The position numbers were made by a program, and so were the translations under genes. The notes under the pieces were generated by a model. It made no database searches. It saw nothing but the letters and a program-made list of their open reading frames with translations, and was not told the origin of the DNA. A DNA stretch of 64,000 bases from Alphaproteobacteria bacterium (GTDB lineage Bacteria; Pseudomonadota; Alphaproteobacteria; Micavibrionales; Micavibrionaceae): assembly GCA_020848095.1 (NCBI GenBank), contig JADLAT010000021.1, positions 62,001 through 126,000 of the forward strand, given 5' to 3'. Shown here one piece after another: positions 27,309-36,231 of this stretch; the stretch's first letter is position 1, and every line of letters starts with the position of its first letter.

Positions 27309-28169
27309 GCTTACATTTGCGCCGCGCGCCAGCGCCAAAAACTCGGGAACGCTCAGTTCTTCTGCTCTTTTTTGAGAATTTATCCCTAATTTTTCGATCA
27401 ACGCCATGTGATCCCTCAAGCTGCTGCGGATCATTTTCCGGCGCTGACCGAAGGCGGAGGCCGTGATTTTCTCAACCACCTCAAAAGCGGGCGCGTCCGC
27501 TTGCGCCGCTTTGGGCACAAATCTTACAACGCTGGAAACCACTTTTGGCGGCGGCGTAAAGGCCGATGGCGGTAAATCGAAGAGCTTTTTGACATCGCAG
27601 AGCCACTGGCATATCACGCTCAAACGACCATAGGCCTTGGTGCCGCCTGTTGCGCTAATCCGCTGGGCCACTTCCTTTTGGAACATCAGCACCATTTCGT
27701 CATAAGTGCCGGGGTTTTCGCGAAGATGCCTTAACCAGCCGATCAAAAGCGGCGTGGCAATATTATAAGGCAGGTTTGCCGCCACCACACGCGGTTCCGG
27801 GGCCAGGGCGCGCAGATCAATCTGCAACGCATCGGCCTGTACAATCTCAAGCCTTCCGGGGGCCACCGCCTTTAAGTCCTCAAGCGCGGCAATGGCGCGG
27901 GAATCAAATTCCACCACCCAGACTTTTTTTGCTCCCGCCCTTAACAAGGACCGCGTCAAACCGCCCGGCCCCGGCCCGATTTCAATGACGTTTTTATCTC
28001 CAATGCCGGGAATCTGGCGGGCGATTTTATCGGTGATGTTCTGATCAAGGAGAAAATTCTGGCCCAGCGCTTTTTCTGCCCAAAGCCCGTGCGCGGCTAT
28101 AACCTCCCGCAGGGGCGGAAGGGCCTCAAACGCTAAATCCTGTTCATCAGGACTCAAGACGATTTTCAA
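27303..28169 (-). CDS. rsmA: 16S rRNA (adenine1518/1519-N6) dimethyltransferase
   Basis: RsmA (KsgA) dimethylates two adjacent adenosines near the 3' end of 16S rRNA using AdoMet. Motifs are ALGQNFLLDQNITDKIARQI, VIEIGPGPGGLTRSLL, VAANLPYNIATPLL and SAFTPPPKVVSSVVRF. The length of 288 residues is normal. The only starts are TTG codons (28169 or 28157) inside the end of surA, so expression likely depends on coupling to surA. Here pdxA, usually between surA and rsmA, is missing. Confidence 0.95.
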   Translation of the reverse strand: MKIVLSPDEQDLAFEALPPLREVIAAHGLWAEKALGQNFLLDQNITDKIARQIPGIGDKNVIEIGPGPGGLTRSLLRAGAKKVWVVEFDSRAIAALEDLKAVAPGRLEIVQADALQIDLRALAPEPRVVAANLPYNIATPLLIGWLRHLRENPGTYDEMVLMFQKEVAQRISATGGTKAYGRLSVICQWLCDVKKLFDLPPSAFTPPPKVVSSVVRFVPKAAQADAPAFEVVEKITASAFGQRRKMIRSSLRDHMALIEKLGINSQKRAEELSVPEFLALARGANVSL

Positions 28170-29097
28170 TAAAGGCCGAGGATTTCAGATCCATCAGATA
28201 GCGCCTTGCCTGACGTTCCAGCCGTTCCGTACCGATCACGGACAAAGCGCCTTCGCGGTCCGGTATGGTGTCCTTGGAGATGATCCGCTGTTCCCGCACG
28301 AGTAAAATATGATACCCGGATAATGTGCGGATAGGCGTACTGATCTTGCCGCTGCCAATCTGTGGCAGAGCCTCATCAAGCTCGGGCGCGAGTTGCCCCT
28401 CCCGGACCCAGCCCAGATCGCCGCCGCCATTGGCGCCCGCAGATTGGGAGAATTGCTGCGCGACTTTAAAAAACGGCGCCTTACCGCTTCGCGTTTCCTG
28501 CACCAGCCGGTTAGCAAGTTCCTGAACCTGCATCTGTTCTTTTTGATTTTCCACGGGCAGGAAAATTTCGGAGACGAGATACTCATTCTTGCCGGAGGCC
28601 GCATTTAAACGATCAATATAGGTGTCAATATCGCTATCGGAGACAATAATCTTGGGGCGGACTTTTGCCTGCACAACCTTGGCCCAGGCAATTTGCGATT
28701 TGATTTGTGATTCCATGGTGGCGATGTTCAAACCGCCTTGCTTGATCATGGCGCGAAACTGTTCGGGTGTGAATTTATTCTGCGCCGCAATCTGGGCAAA
28801 CCCCTCATCAATTTCCGCTTTGCTTACGCCCAGCTCAAGGCGGTGCGCCTCTTGCAACTTGATCTGTTCCTCGACCAGCGCCCCTATAACCTGTGGCAGG
28901 AGACGGTCCCGGATTTCCTGCGTCGCGGGCAGGCCGGAAGAGGCCACAATCAGCTTCAGCCGGTCATTTACATCGCTGAGCGTGATGGCGTCTTCATTGA
29001 CCACCACAGCGATGGACATCGCCTTTTCAGCGGCAGATGCGGGCGCGGGCAAGGCGGAGAAAACCATCAAAGCCAGAAACAGCGCTATTTTATACAT
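28147..29097 (-). CDS. surA: SurA-type periplasmic peptidyl-prolyl isomerase/chaperone
   Basis: SurA escorts outer-membrane proteins through the periplasm. A clean signal peptide (MYKIALFLALMVFSALPAPASA) is followed by SIAVVVNEDAITLSDVNDRL, the SurA N-terminal domain. One parvulin domain is seen (residues about 185-290; QFSQSAGANGGGDLGWVREG). E. coli SurA has two parvulin domains and about 430 residues; this 316-residue form with one is common in alphaproteobacteria. It is coupled to rsmA, overlapping it by 23 bases. lptD, the common upstream gene, is absent. Confidence 0.9.
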   Translation of the reverse strand: MYKIALFLALMVFSALPAPASAAEKAMSIAVVVNEDAITLSDVNDRLKLIVASSGLPATQEIRDRLLPQVIGALVEEQIKLQEAHRLELGVSKAEIDEGFAQIAAQNKFTPEQFRAMIKQGGLNIATMESQIKSQIAWAKVVQAKVRPKIIVSDSDIDTYIDRLNAASGKNEYLVSEIFLPVENQKEQMQVQELANRLVQETRSGKAPFFKVAQQFSQSAGANGGGDLGWVREGQLAPELDEALPQIGSGKISTPIRTLSGYHILLVREQRIISKDTIPDREGALSVIGTERLERQARRYLMDLKSSAFIENRLES

Positions 29098-29211
29098 TTA
29101 AGAACCTCATCATCTATGTACCCCTGGAAAATATAGTCCTTAGGGCAGCTTTGGGTATAATCATATTTCCGGCGCGGCGCAAATCAACTTTCAGCGATGA
29201 TTGTAACCGAA

Positions 29212-30168
29212 TCAGGCTTCACCGATTGTGGCAAACCGTCCGCCGGGTTGATAGGTTTTAAGATATTTCGGTAAAATCAAATTCATGCTCACCGGCTCCA
29301 GACCCAGCGCGGCGAAGCCCGGCGCACCTGCTTCCACCACGCTATCGGTCTTCAATAACTCGACCTGATCGGGCGTAAGGGGCGGGTTTGGCAGAAAATT
29401 TAAGAAAAACGCCTTTATTTTGGCCAGAAAAAACGGACAGCGTATCAAAGCCCGCGCCCGGCCCGTATATTCAAAAAGACGCGCGTAAATACCTTTAAAA
29501 TTAACAATTTCCGGGCCGCCCAGCTCAAAAATATGTCCGGCGGCCTCTTTGGAGGCCAGCGCCACCATCACCGCTTCCGCCACATCCCCGACATACACGG
29601 GCTGAAACTTTGTTTTTCCACCGCCGATTAAGGGGAAAACCGGTGCAAAACGGGCCATTTCAGCAAATTTATTGAAAAAAGAATCATCTTCGCCAAAAAC
29701 AACGCTTGGCCGCAAAATCACAGCCTTTGGATAATTGGCCAGAATAGCCTTTTCCCCCTCCCGTTTGCTTTGGGCGTATTTCGAATGCCCGCTTTGCGTG
29801 CCCAATGCGGAAATATGAACCAGAGCGCCTACCGATTCCCGCTCGGCAGCGGCGGCGATTCTTGCCGGGATTTCGACATGAACACGCGAAAAAGTATTCC
29901 GCTTTCCGCGCTGGAACAAAATGCCGATGCAATTTACAACAATATCCGCGCCACGCACTGCCTGCGCAATGCTTTCCGGGTTATCGTAGTCGCAGGCAAA
30001 CGGAACAATCTGCCCCACCACCCCGGCGGGTCTGAGGAAATAAGCACTTTCCGGCACGCGCGTAGCCACCTTGATCGTATAGCCCTTGCGCGCAAGCTTG
30101 CGCACGATCTGGCGTCCGAGAAACCCTGTGCCGCCGAAAATCGTGGCCACTTTATTATTCAAAACCAT
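29212..30168 (-). CDS. NDUFA9-like NAD(P)-binding protein (atypical SDR)
   Basis: The 318-residue protein has an extended-SDR fold: VATIFGGTGFLGRQIVRKLARKG for NAD(P), NCIGILFQRGKRNTF, HISALGTQSGHSKYAQSKREGE, and ILRPSVVFGEDDSFFNKFA. These match the NDUFA9-like group, whose mitochondrial member is an accessory subunit of respiratory complex I. Alphaproteobacteria carry free-standing versions. The start at 30168 (MVLNNKVATIFG) has GAGGGAG upstream; the frame extends seven codons to a TTG. Confidence 0.88.
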   Translation of the reverse strand: MVLNNKVATIFGGTGFLGRQIVRKLARKGYTIKVATRVPESAYFLRPAGVVGQIVPFACDYDNPESIAQAVRGADIVVNCIGILFQRGKRNTFSRVHVEIPARIAAAAERESVGALVHISALGTQSGHSKYAQSKREGEKAILANYPKAVILRPSVVFGEDDSFFNKFAEMARFAPVFPLIGGGKTKFQPVYVGDVAEAVMVALASKEAAGHIFELGGPEIVNFKGIYARLFEYTGRARALIRCPFFLAKIKAFFLNFLPNPPLTPDQVELLKTDSVVEAGAPGFAALGLEPVSMNLILPKYLKTYQPGGRFATIGEA

Positions 30169-30254
30169 GAATGAAAACTCCCTCTTCAACGGCTCTCACG
30201 CCCTCAATATGGACCTGCACGCGCATAAATTCCAGCGCATAAATCATAAAGCCC

Positions 30255-32459
30255 TCAGGCCTTGGTTACAAAACTATCCATCACGCGCTTGGTCCCGGAT
30301 TTATCAAAGGCAATATCCAGCTTATGTCCGTCAATATTGATGATCTTGCCATAGCCGAATTTGTCGTGGAAAACGCGGTCTCCGCGCGCCAAGATCACGC
30401 CATCCTCACTCATCACCTTGCGCTCGGCCACAACGCGCGGGGCGGTGGCCTGAGGCTTAAACCCTGAGGAATCCCAATGGCTGGAGCGTCCGGCCTGATA
30501 AACCCCGGAATCGGCGCTCACCTCCACATAGGCAGGCGGCAATTCATCAACAAAACGGGAGGGAATGGCGCTGATCCAGTTACCATACATACGGCGATTG
30601 GCTGCGTAAGAAATATAAGCCCGCGCCCGCGCCCGCGTGATACCGACATAGGCCAGCCTGCGTTCTTCCTCCAGCCCCTTAAGACCGTTTTCATCCATGC
30701 TGCGCTGGGACGGGAACAGCCCCTCCTCCCAGCCGGGCAGGAAAACCGCCTTGAACTCCAGACCCTTCGCACCGTGCAGCGTCATGATGGTGATAAATTC
30801 TCCGTTGCTGGTATTTTGATTTTCCAGCACCAGTGCAATATGCTCCAAAAATTCAGCCAGCGATTCAAACTGGCTCATCCCGGAGACCAGCTCTTTGAGG
30901 TTTTCGAGCCGCCCCGGCGCTTCGGGGGTTTTATCCGTCTTCCACATCTGCATATAGCCCGATTCTTCTAAAATCAGCGCCGCCAGCTCCGCATGGTGCA
31001 TATTATCCACCAGCGAGCGCCAGCGTGCAAAATCATCCAAAAGCTTCATCAGCGTTGTTTTGACCTTGGGGCGCAATTCATCGGTCTGGGTGAGGTCCAT
31101 AATCGCATCATAAAGGGCAATCCCCTTGGCGCGGCCATAGGCATAGAGCGTTTGCACCGTAGAATCACCAAGCCCGCGCTTGGGCGTGTTGATGATTCGC
31201 TCAAGCGCCAGATCATCGGCGCGCTGCATCACCACACGCAAATAAGCCAGCGCGTCCCTTATCTCCAGCCGTTCATAGAAGCGGGGGCCGCCAATAACCT
31301 TATACGGCACGCCCAGCTTGATAAAACGCTCTTCAAATTCACGTGTTTGAAACCCGGCGCGTACCAAAATCGCCATATCGTTCAGCGCCCATTTCTTATG
31401 CTGGAGGGTTTCTACTTCCTCCCCGATCCAGCGGGCTTCGGCCTCCCCGTCCCACAGGCCGCGTACGAAAATTTTCTCGCCATCACCCGAATCGGACCAC
31501 AATTCCTTGCCCAGACGGCCTTCATTGTTTGAAATCACCGCATGGGCGGCTTTGAGGATGTTATTGGTGGAGCGGTAATTTTGCTCAAGCCGAATAATTT
31601 TTGCGCCGGGGAAATCCTGTCCAAAGCGCAGGATATTCCCCACTTCCGCGCCGCGCCAGCCATAGATTGACTGGTCGTCATCCCCCACGCAGCATATATT
31701 GCCCGTGCCTTGCGCCAACAAGCGCAGCCATAAATACTGCGCCACATTCGTATCTTGATACTCATCAACAAGGACATAGCGAAAACGCCGGTGATAATCG
31801 GCCAGAACGGTGGCGTTGGCCGGATCTTTCAAAATGGTGATCATATGCAAGGACAAATCCCCGAAATCGCACGCATTTATTTCCCGGAGCCGGGCCTGAT
31901 ACCGCCCATAGAGCCCCTTGAGCTTCCCATCGGCCAGATCGCCCGTATCCTCGCTGCCCACCTGCGCGGGTAGCAGGCCGCGATCCTTCCAGCGCTCTAT
32001 GAAATGGAGCATCGCCTTGGGCACCCATTTTTTGGTGTCTATGCCTTCGACCTCCATTATCTGCTTGAGCAAGCGCAGCTGGTCATCGGTATCAATGATG
32101 GAAAAGTTTGAGGACAAACCGACAAGATCGGCATGGCGCCGCAACATTCTGGCGGAGAGCGCATGAAAGGTTCCCAGCCACCAGCCCTCAACCGGCGCGC
32201 CGCCCATAAGCCCGGAGACGCGCTCTTTCATTTCCTGCGCCGCTTTATTGGTGAAGGTCACAGCCAGAATCTGGGAGGGAAAAGCCCGGCCTGTGTGCAG
32301 TAAATGCGCCAGACGGGCTGTCAGAACCCGTGTTTTGCCCGTTCCAGCACCGGCCAGCACCAAAACCGGGCCATCCAGCGTTTCTACGGCCTGTCGCTGC
32401 GGGTCGTTGAGCGTTTCAAGATAGGGGGGAGATTGCGAATATAGTGTTTCAGTCTGCAT
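30255..32459 (-). CDS. uvrD: UvrD/PcrA-type 3'-5' DNA helicase
   Basis: A superfamily 1 helicase of 734 residues used in nucleotide-excision and mismatch repair. The motifs are LNDPQRQAVETLDGPVLVLA with GAGTGKTRVLTARLAHLL (Walker A), VLVDEYQDTNVAQY (Walker B), VGDDDQSIYGWRGAE, LEQNYRSTNNIL, LPRNP-like MTLHGAKGLEFKAVFLPGWE and EEERRLAYVGITRARARAYI. The C-terminal domain ends GDRVFHDKFGYGKIINIDG, as in PcrA/UvrD. It is complete and intact. Confidence 0.97.
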   Translation of the reverse strand: MQTETLYSQSPPYLETLNDPQRQAVETLDGPVLVLAGAGTGKTRVLTARLAHLLHTGRAFPSQILAVTFTNKAAQEMKERVSGLMGGAPVEGWWLGTFHALSARMLRRHADLVGLSSNFSIIDTDDQLRLLKQIMEVEGIDTKKWVPKAMLHFIERWKDRGLLPAQVGSEDTGDLADGKLKGLYGRYQARLREINACDFGDLSLHMITILKDPANATVLADYHRRFRYVLVDEYQDTNVAQYLWLRLLAQGTGNICCVGDDDQSIYGWRGAEVGNILRFGQDFPGAKIIRLEQNYRSTNNILKAAHAVISNNEGRLGKELWSDSGDGEKIFVRGLWDGEAEARWIGEEVETLQHKKWALNDMAILVRAGFQTREFEERFIKLGVPYKVIGGPRFYERLEIRDALAYLRVVMQRADDLALERIINTPKRGLGDSTVQTLYAYGRAKGIALYDAIMDLTQTDELRPKVKTTLMKLLDDFARWRSLVDNMHHAELAALILEESGYMQMWKTDKTPEAPGRLENLKELVSGMSQFESLAEFLEHIALVLENQNTSNGEFITIMTLHGAKGLEFKAVFLPGWEEGLFPSQRSMDENGLKGLEEERRLAYVGITRARARAYISYAANRRMYGNWISAIPSRFVDELPPAYVEVSADSGVYQAGRSSHWDSSGFKPQATAPRVVAERKVMSEDGVILARGDRVFHDKFGYGKIINIDGHKLDIAFDKSGTKRVMDSFVTKA

Positions 32460-32537
32460 GCTTATGTTTTGCAGGTTTCAAGGCGCTTTGAGAAGCCTTT
32501 TATCCGTAAAAACCGGTTTTTTAACGAAACCCGGCCT

Positions 32538-33599
32538 TTAAGTGGGCTTTTTCTTTGGTCCCGGCTTGGGCGCGGCCACAACCTGATTACGGCCATTATG
32601 CTTGGCGGCATATAGCGCGGCGTCCGAGCGCTCAATAATACTCTCAACCGATTCGCCGCTTACATATTCCGCCACACCCGCCGAGATGGTCACCCGGCCC
32701 AGCTTATCCCCGGTATTACGGTTCACCAGCTCTTTACCCTGCACGATGCCGCGAATGGAATCGGCCACTTTCATTCCGCCGGCCAGCGATGTCTGCGGCA
32801 GCAAGATCGCAAATTCTTCACCGCCATAGCGGGCAGCAAGATCACGGCCCTTTACGCCGTCAATCAAGGTTCGTGCAACGAGGCGCAAAACCTGATCGCC
32901 CACCTGATGCCCGAAATTGTCGTTAAAGCTCTTGAAATGATCAATATCCATCAAAAGCATGCAAAACGGCTCTGCGCTTTTATAGGCGTCTTCTGAAATC
33001 CGCAGAATTTCTGCATCGAAGGCCTTACGATTGGCCAGATTCGTCAAACCGTCGGTCAGCGCCTGTTTACGCACCAGCTCCAGATCCCGCTGCAATTCCT
33101 GCATAATCTGCGTGGAACGCGCCAGTTCGTCTTCCAAAAGCTGGTTTTTCTCCATCATATCGGAACCGCTTTCGAGCAAATTCACCAGCGTTGCGCGAAT
33201 TTCCGCCGTGCTTGTGTCTTCCTTAAGGCGTCCCGCCGCACCGTCCATGGCTTCCTTATAACGATGAGACGCCGAGCGCACATCATGAACCTTGCTTGTT
33301 ACATCCTGAATCGTCGATTGAATGCGGTCGCCCACCTGCCGAACATGATCAGTTTCCCGGCTTTCGCTCAGGAAGCGCTGGTGGATTTCCTCACACCGCT
33401 CATCCGTGATTTTTTGTTTATTGGCGACCAGTACGTCTATGGCCCGGACAACCTCCGGATTTGCACCAGAGAAATAAACGTACCACAGCTCAAAATTCTG
33501 GGGGACGGGCGCAAGCTCCTCAAGATGGATACGCTCCAGAGCCTGTGCGGCGAATTCTCCCGCTTTTTCTTTTGTATGTGAATATTGCACGACAGCCAA
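32538..33599 (-). CDS. Diguanylate cyclase (GGDEF) with coiled-coil sensor region
   Basis: This enzyme makes cyclic di-GMP from two GTP. The C-terminal domain (about 180-340) has DGLTNLANRKAFDAEI, LLMDIDHFKSFNDNFGHQVGD and an intact active site RYGGEEFAILLPQTSL, followed by VTISAGVAEY and DAALYAAKHNGRNQV. The RxxD inhibitory site five residues before GGEEF is not present (GRDLAA there). Residues 1-175 are helical with no membrane segment, so it is a cytosolic enzyme; the N-terminal stretch VPQNFELWYVYFSGANPEV may be a small sensor. 353 residues. Confidence 0.92.
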   Translation of the reverse strand: MAVVQYSHTKEKAGEFAAQALERIHLEELAPVPQNFELWYVYFSGANPEVVRAIDVLVANKQKITDERCEEIHQRFLSESRETDHVRQVGDRIQSTIQDVTSKVHDVRSASHRYKEAMDGAAGRLKEDTSTAEIRATLVNLLESGSDMMEKNQLLEDELARSTQIMQELQRDLELVRKQALTDGLTNLANRKAFDAEILRISEDAYKSAEPFCMLLMDIDHFKSFNDNFGHQVGDQVLRLVARTLIDGVKGRDLAARYGGEEFAILLPQTSLAGGMKVADSIRGIVQGKELVNRNTGDKLGRVTISAGVAEYVSGESVESIIERSDAALYAAKHNGRNQVVAAPKPGPKKKPT

Positions 33600-33668
33600 T
33601 ACATCTGAGAGATTAAAATTACTGAAAAAAATTCTATCAGGTCCGACGTTTTTGAAAAAGCCTAATTA

Positions 33669-34220
33669 TTAAGTTTTACTCTTAAAAAAATTTTGAGCCG
33701 CCTCCGGCGTAGGCAAAACATCATACATCTGAGCGGATTCCTTGTGCATAAAGCGCTCACGGCCACATTTTTCGATCATCTGCAACAAATCATCCCAAAA
33801 CCCGTAAGTATTGATAATAACCACCGGCTTTTGATGCAGACCGATGGATTTCCACGTAATAATCTCAAAAAACTCCGCCAATGTGCCGATTCCACCGGGC
33901 AGAACCACAAACCCATCCGCCAGATCGGCCATTTTTTTCTGGCGCGTATGCATATCCGGGACAATATGCAAACGGGTGAGACCCGCATGAGCGCGCTCCT
34001 GCGGCCCCAGAATTTCCGGAATGATGCCCTCAACCTCCCCGCCGGAAGCCAGCGCGGCATCAGCCATAGCGCCCATTATACCGCCTCTGGCGCCGCCATA
34101 AATCAACCGCCAGCCGTTTTTTGCGCAGATTTCACCCATTTCCACGCCCAGATTGCGATATTTTTCCTCCACAAACGCGGAAGAGGCACAAAATACGCAT
34201 AAAGATTTAATGTTCGGCAT
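33669..34220 (-). CDS. LOG-family phosphoribohydrolase
   Basis: The 183-residue protein belongs to the lysine-decarboxylase-like LOG family, which releases ribose-5-phosphate from nucleotide or cytokinin monophosphates. The signature VLPGGIGTLAEFFEIITW is the PGGxGTxxE motif, preceded by RLIYGGARGGIMGAMADAAL. The active residues are present. The bacterial role is usually nucleotide salvage (YgdH/PpnN-like) rather than hormone synthesis. Confidence 0.93.
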   Translation of the reverse strand: MPNIKSLCVFCASSAFVEEKYRNLGVEMGEICAKNGWRLIYGGARGGIMGAMADAALASGGEVEGIIPEILGPQERAHAGLTRLHIVPDMHTRQKKMADLADGFVVLPGGIGTLAEFFEIITWKSIGLHQKPVVIINTYGFWDDLLQMIEKCGRERFMHKESAQMYDVLPTPEAAQNFFKSKT

Positions 34221-34303
34221 TTTTTATACAGCCTCGTTTATGAAAGACGCGGAAAGGCTATAGCAGATTTCAGAGTATGCCAACGGGGCGAAGATTGGAG
34301 TTT

Positions 34304-35308
34304 TTAGCCCATCATGCCGTCCATTCCAGAGACGCGCACAGTTGGCGGAGCGATTACATACGCCGGATCCGGTGCCGTGTTGCGCTTCAGTAATTCCGTT
34401 ATATCCGTCACATTCGGAGCTTCCTTCGCTTTTACACCTGAAAAATCGGGGTCATTCAACACTTGACCGGCGAGCGCAATGGCGGGGATAATAATTTCCG
34501 GATCAACACTGAGGTCCTGCGTGGCGTCTATCTCGATCCCCGTTTCTTTCTCAATCATCGCCAGAGCCTCGTTCTTGGCTTCATCTCTTTCGTGAACAGG
34601 GGTGATTGCGTTGATTTTTGATTCCAGCGCCATCATGGCCGTCCATTCCGGCTGCTCTTCCGCAGGTTTCATGGCTTCTTTTAAAAACTCCGGTGTAAAT
34701 TTATTCTGCTCAGCCAGTTTTTCGATGGCAGCGGCATATTTGGTATCAATTACAGGGCGCTCAACCATTTCCCCGGTCATCTCATCTCTTTTGGGAGTCA
34801 TGAGCGCCACCATCTTGGCGACCACTTTGCTTTGCTGTTCCGGGTTAAGCTTGGGCAAGGTGCTCACCACGTCATAGGCCGCCGTAACGCCGGAAGTGAG
34901 CTTGTTGCCTATCGCATCTACATCAGAGCTTTGCGGCATCGGCATAAATGTATTGCGCGCCAGATCGGGATCAATATTCAAAGCCTGTGAGGCTTGATCC
35001 ATCGCGCCTGTCAAGGCGGTCTGAAGTTGTTCTACATTCTGCTGGAAATCGGCCTTAACATCGGACAGCTCGGCCTTGACATTTTGCGTGGCCTGCCCGG
35101 CCTGAAGATTAACGGCGGCATTTGCGCCGGAGGTTAAGGCCCCGACATTGGTCTTCATAACGCCTTCATTTAAATAATTTTTGCCCAGAAGCTGGGTCAT
35201 CACACTGGGGGCCTGTTCCTGGCCTTTGGCGGCCCAGGAGAAGACCGCTGCAAGCGGTGTGCGATCTTCGCTGGTAAAAGATATATGATTAATCTCTTTA
35301 ACGCTCAT
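34304..35308 (-). CDS. Hypothetical protein, soluble and helical
   Basis: The 334-residue protein matches no family I recognise. It has no signal peptide or membrane segment. The N-terminal 130 residues are Ala, Gln and Asn-rich with heptad-like helices (NVKAELSDVKADFQQNVEQLQ). The middle and C-terminal parts contain EQNKFTPEFLKEAMKP and AIALAGQVLNDPDFSG. A short Gly/Met tail ends it. There is no neighbour on the same strand within 80 bp. It could be secreted by a non-Sec route, such as the type IVB system, but nothing in the sequence shows that. Confidence 0.6.
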   Translation of the reverse strand: MSVKEINHISFTSEDRTPLAAVFSWAAKGQEQAPSVMTQLLGKNYLNEGVMKTNVGALTSGANAAVNLQAGQATQNVKAELSDVKADFQQNVEQLQTALTGAMDQASQALNIDPDLARNTFMPMPQSSDVDAIGNKLTSGVTAAYDVVSTLPKLNPEQQSKVVAKMVALMTPKRDEMTGEMVERPVIDTKYAAAIEKLAEQNKFTPEFLKEAMKPAEEQPEWTAMMALESKINAITPVHERDEAKNEALAMIEKETGIEIDATQDLSVDPEIIIPAIALAGQVLNDPDFSGVKAKEAPNVTDITELLKRNTAPDPAYVIAPPTVRVSGMDGMMG

Positions 35309-35501
35309 GCCACTTTTTAAACCTGTCCCATCGGCAAAACTCTGTACTACTTAAAATAAGCGAAAATGGTTAACAAAGCCTTACGATTATTTTCCAGAGT
35401 GAGCCGGAATATGCCTCAGATCTTTAATTTACGCAACAAAATCCTTTTATTTCCGTAATTATTATAATCCGGTTAATTTTAAATTTTTTGCGATCTTCGT
35501 T

Positions 35502-35529
35502 TTGCAATTCGGGCCGGGCGTTATATGAT
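35502..35529 (+). promoter_or_regulatory. Predicted sigma-70 promoter for the IalB-like gene
   Basis: TTGCAA (35502-35507) and TATGAT (35524-35529) with a 16-base spacer. This lies in a 315-bp gap (35309-35623) that has no other visible gene and is AT-rich around 35400-35500. It predicts a leader of about 90 bases before the preferred ATG at 35624. Confidence 0.6.
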
Positions 35530-35623
35530 CGTTCACATTGGGGTTCAGGCGTAGACTCTCAGCTCCAAAATGAGTTCAGATCATAACCCTCGTGCCCATC
35601 CAATTTCGACCGATAGAGAAAAC

Positions 35624-36136
35624 ATGCAAAAGAAGCGTCTATTCCTTGCCATAGCCTTGATTCAATTTACTTTTATTGCCGGATCGCAGGCCAATACCCA
35701 GCCGCGCCTCATGGGGGCCTATGACGCCTGGGAAGCTTACAGCTTCACGGAAAACGGTCAAAAAGTCTGCTATATGGCCACCCAGCCCGGCAATAAAGAA
35801 GGGGATTACACCAAAAGGGGGGACCCTTTTGCACTCATCACCCATAGACCGGCGGAGAACAGCCGGAATGTTTTCAGCTATATCACCGGATATGATTATA
35901 AACCCGGCAGCGCGGTCACCGTATTTATTGACGATCAAAAATTTATGCTTTTCACAAAGGGCAACACGGCCTGGGCGCCCGATGCGCAAAACGATAACCA
36001 GATTGTCGAGGCCATCAAAAAGGGCAGCGGTATGAAAATTGTCGGCACATCCAGCCGGGGGACGACGACCACAGATACGCTGAGCCTTAAAGGCTCGGGC
36101 AAGGCCTATGAACGGATTTCACAGGAATGTCGCTAG
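35624..36136 (+). CDS. Invasion-associated locus B (IalB) family exported protein
   Basis: IalB-type proteins are small secreted beta proteins widespread in alphaproteobacteria, named from Bartonella invasion genes; most are general envelope or stress proteins. The 170-residue protein from the ATG at 35624 has a signal peptide (MQKKRLFLAIALIQFTFIAG then SQA). The family features are DAWEAYSFTENGQKVCYMAT and PAENSRNVFSYITGYDYKPGS, followed by FAMK-like KGSGMKIVGTSSRGT and SLKGSGKAYERI. Cys in KVCYM and SQEC near the end may form a disulfide. The longer frame from 35570 lacks support. Confidence 0.87.
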   Translation: MQKKRLFLAIALIQFTFIAGSQANTQPRLMGAYDAWEAYSFTENGQKVCYMATQPGNKEGDYTKRGDPFALITHRPAENSRNVFSYITGYDYKPGSAVTVFIDDQKFMLFTKGNTAWAPDAQNDNQIVEAIKKGSGMKIVGTSSRGTTTTDTLSLKGSGKAYERISQECR

Positions 36137-36231
36137 GCTGGACGTCTCCACCTCCGGCTTTTCTTTCTGATTTTTTATCCTGAAATTTTTTTAATGAGAT
36201 TACGCTCAGTAGTTGGATTTATGAGAAGAGT

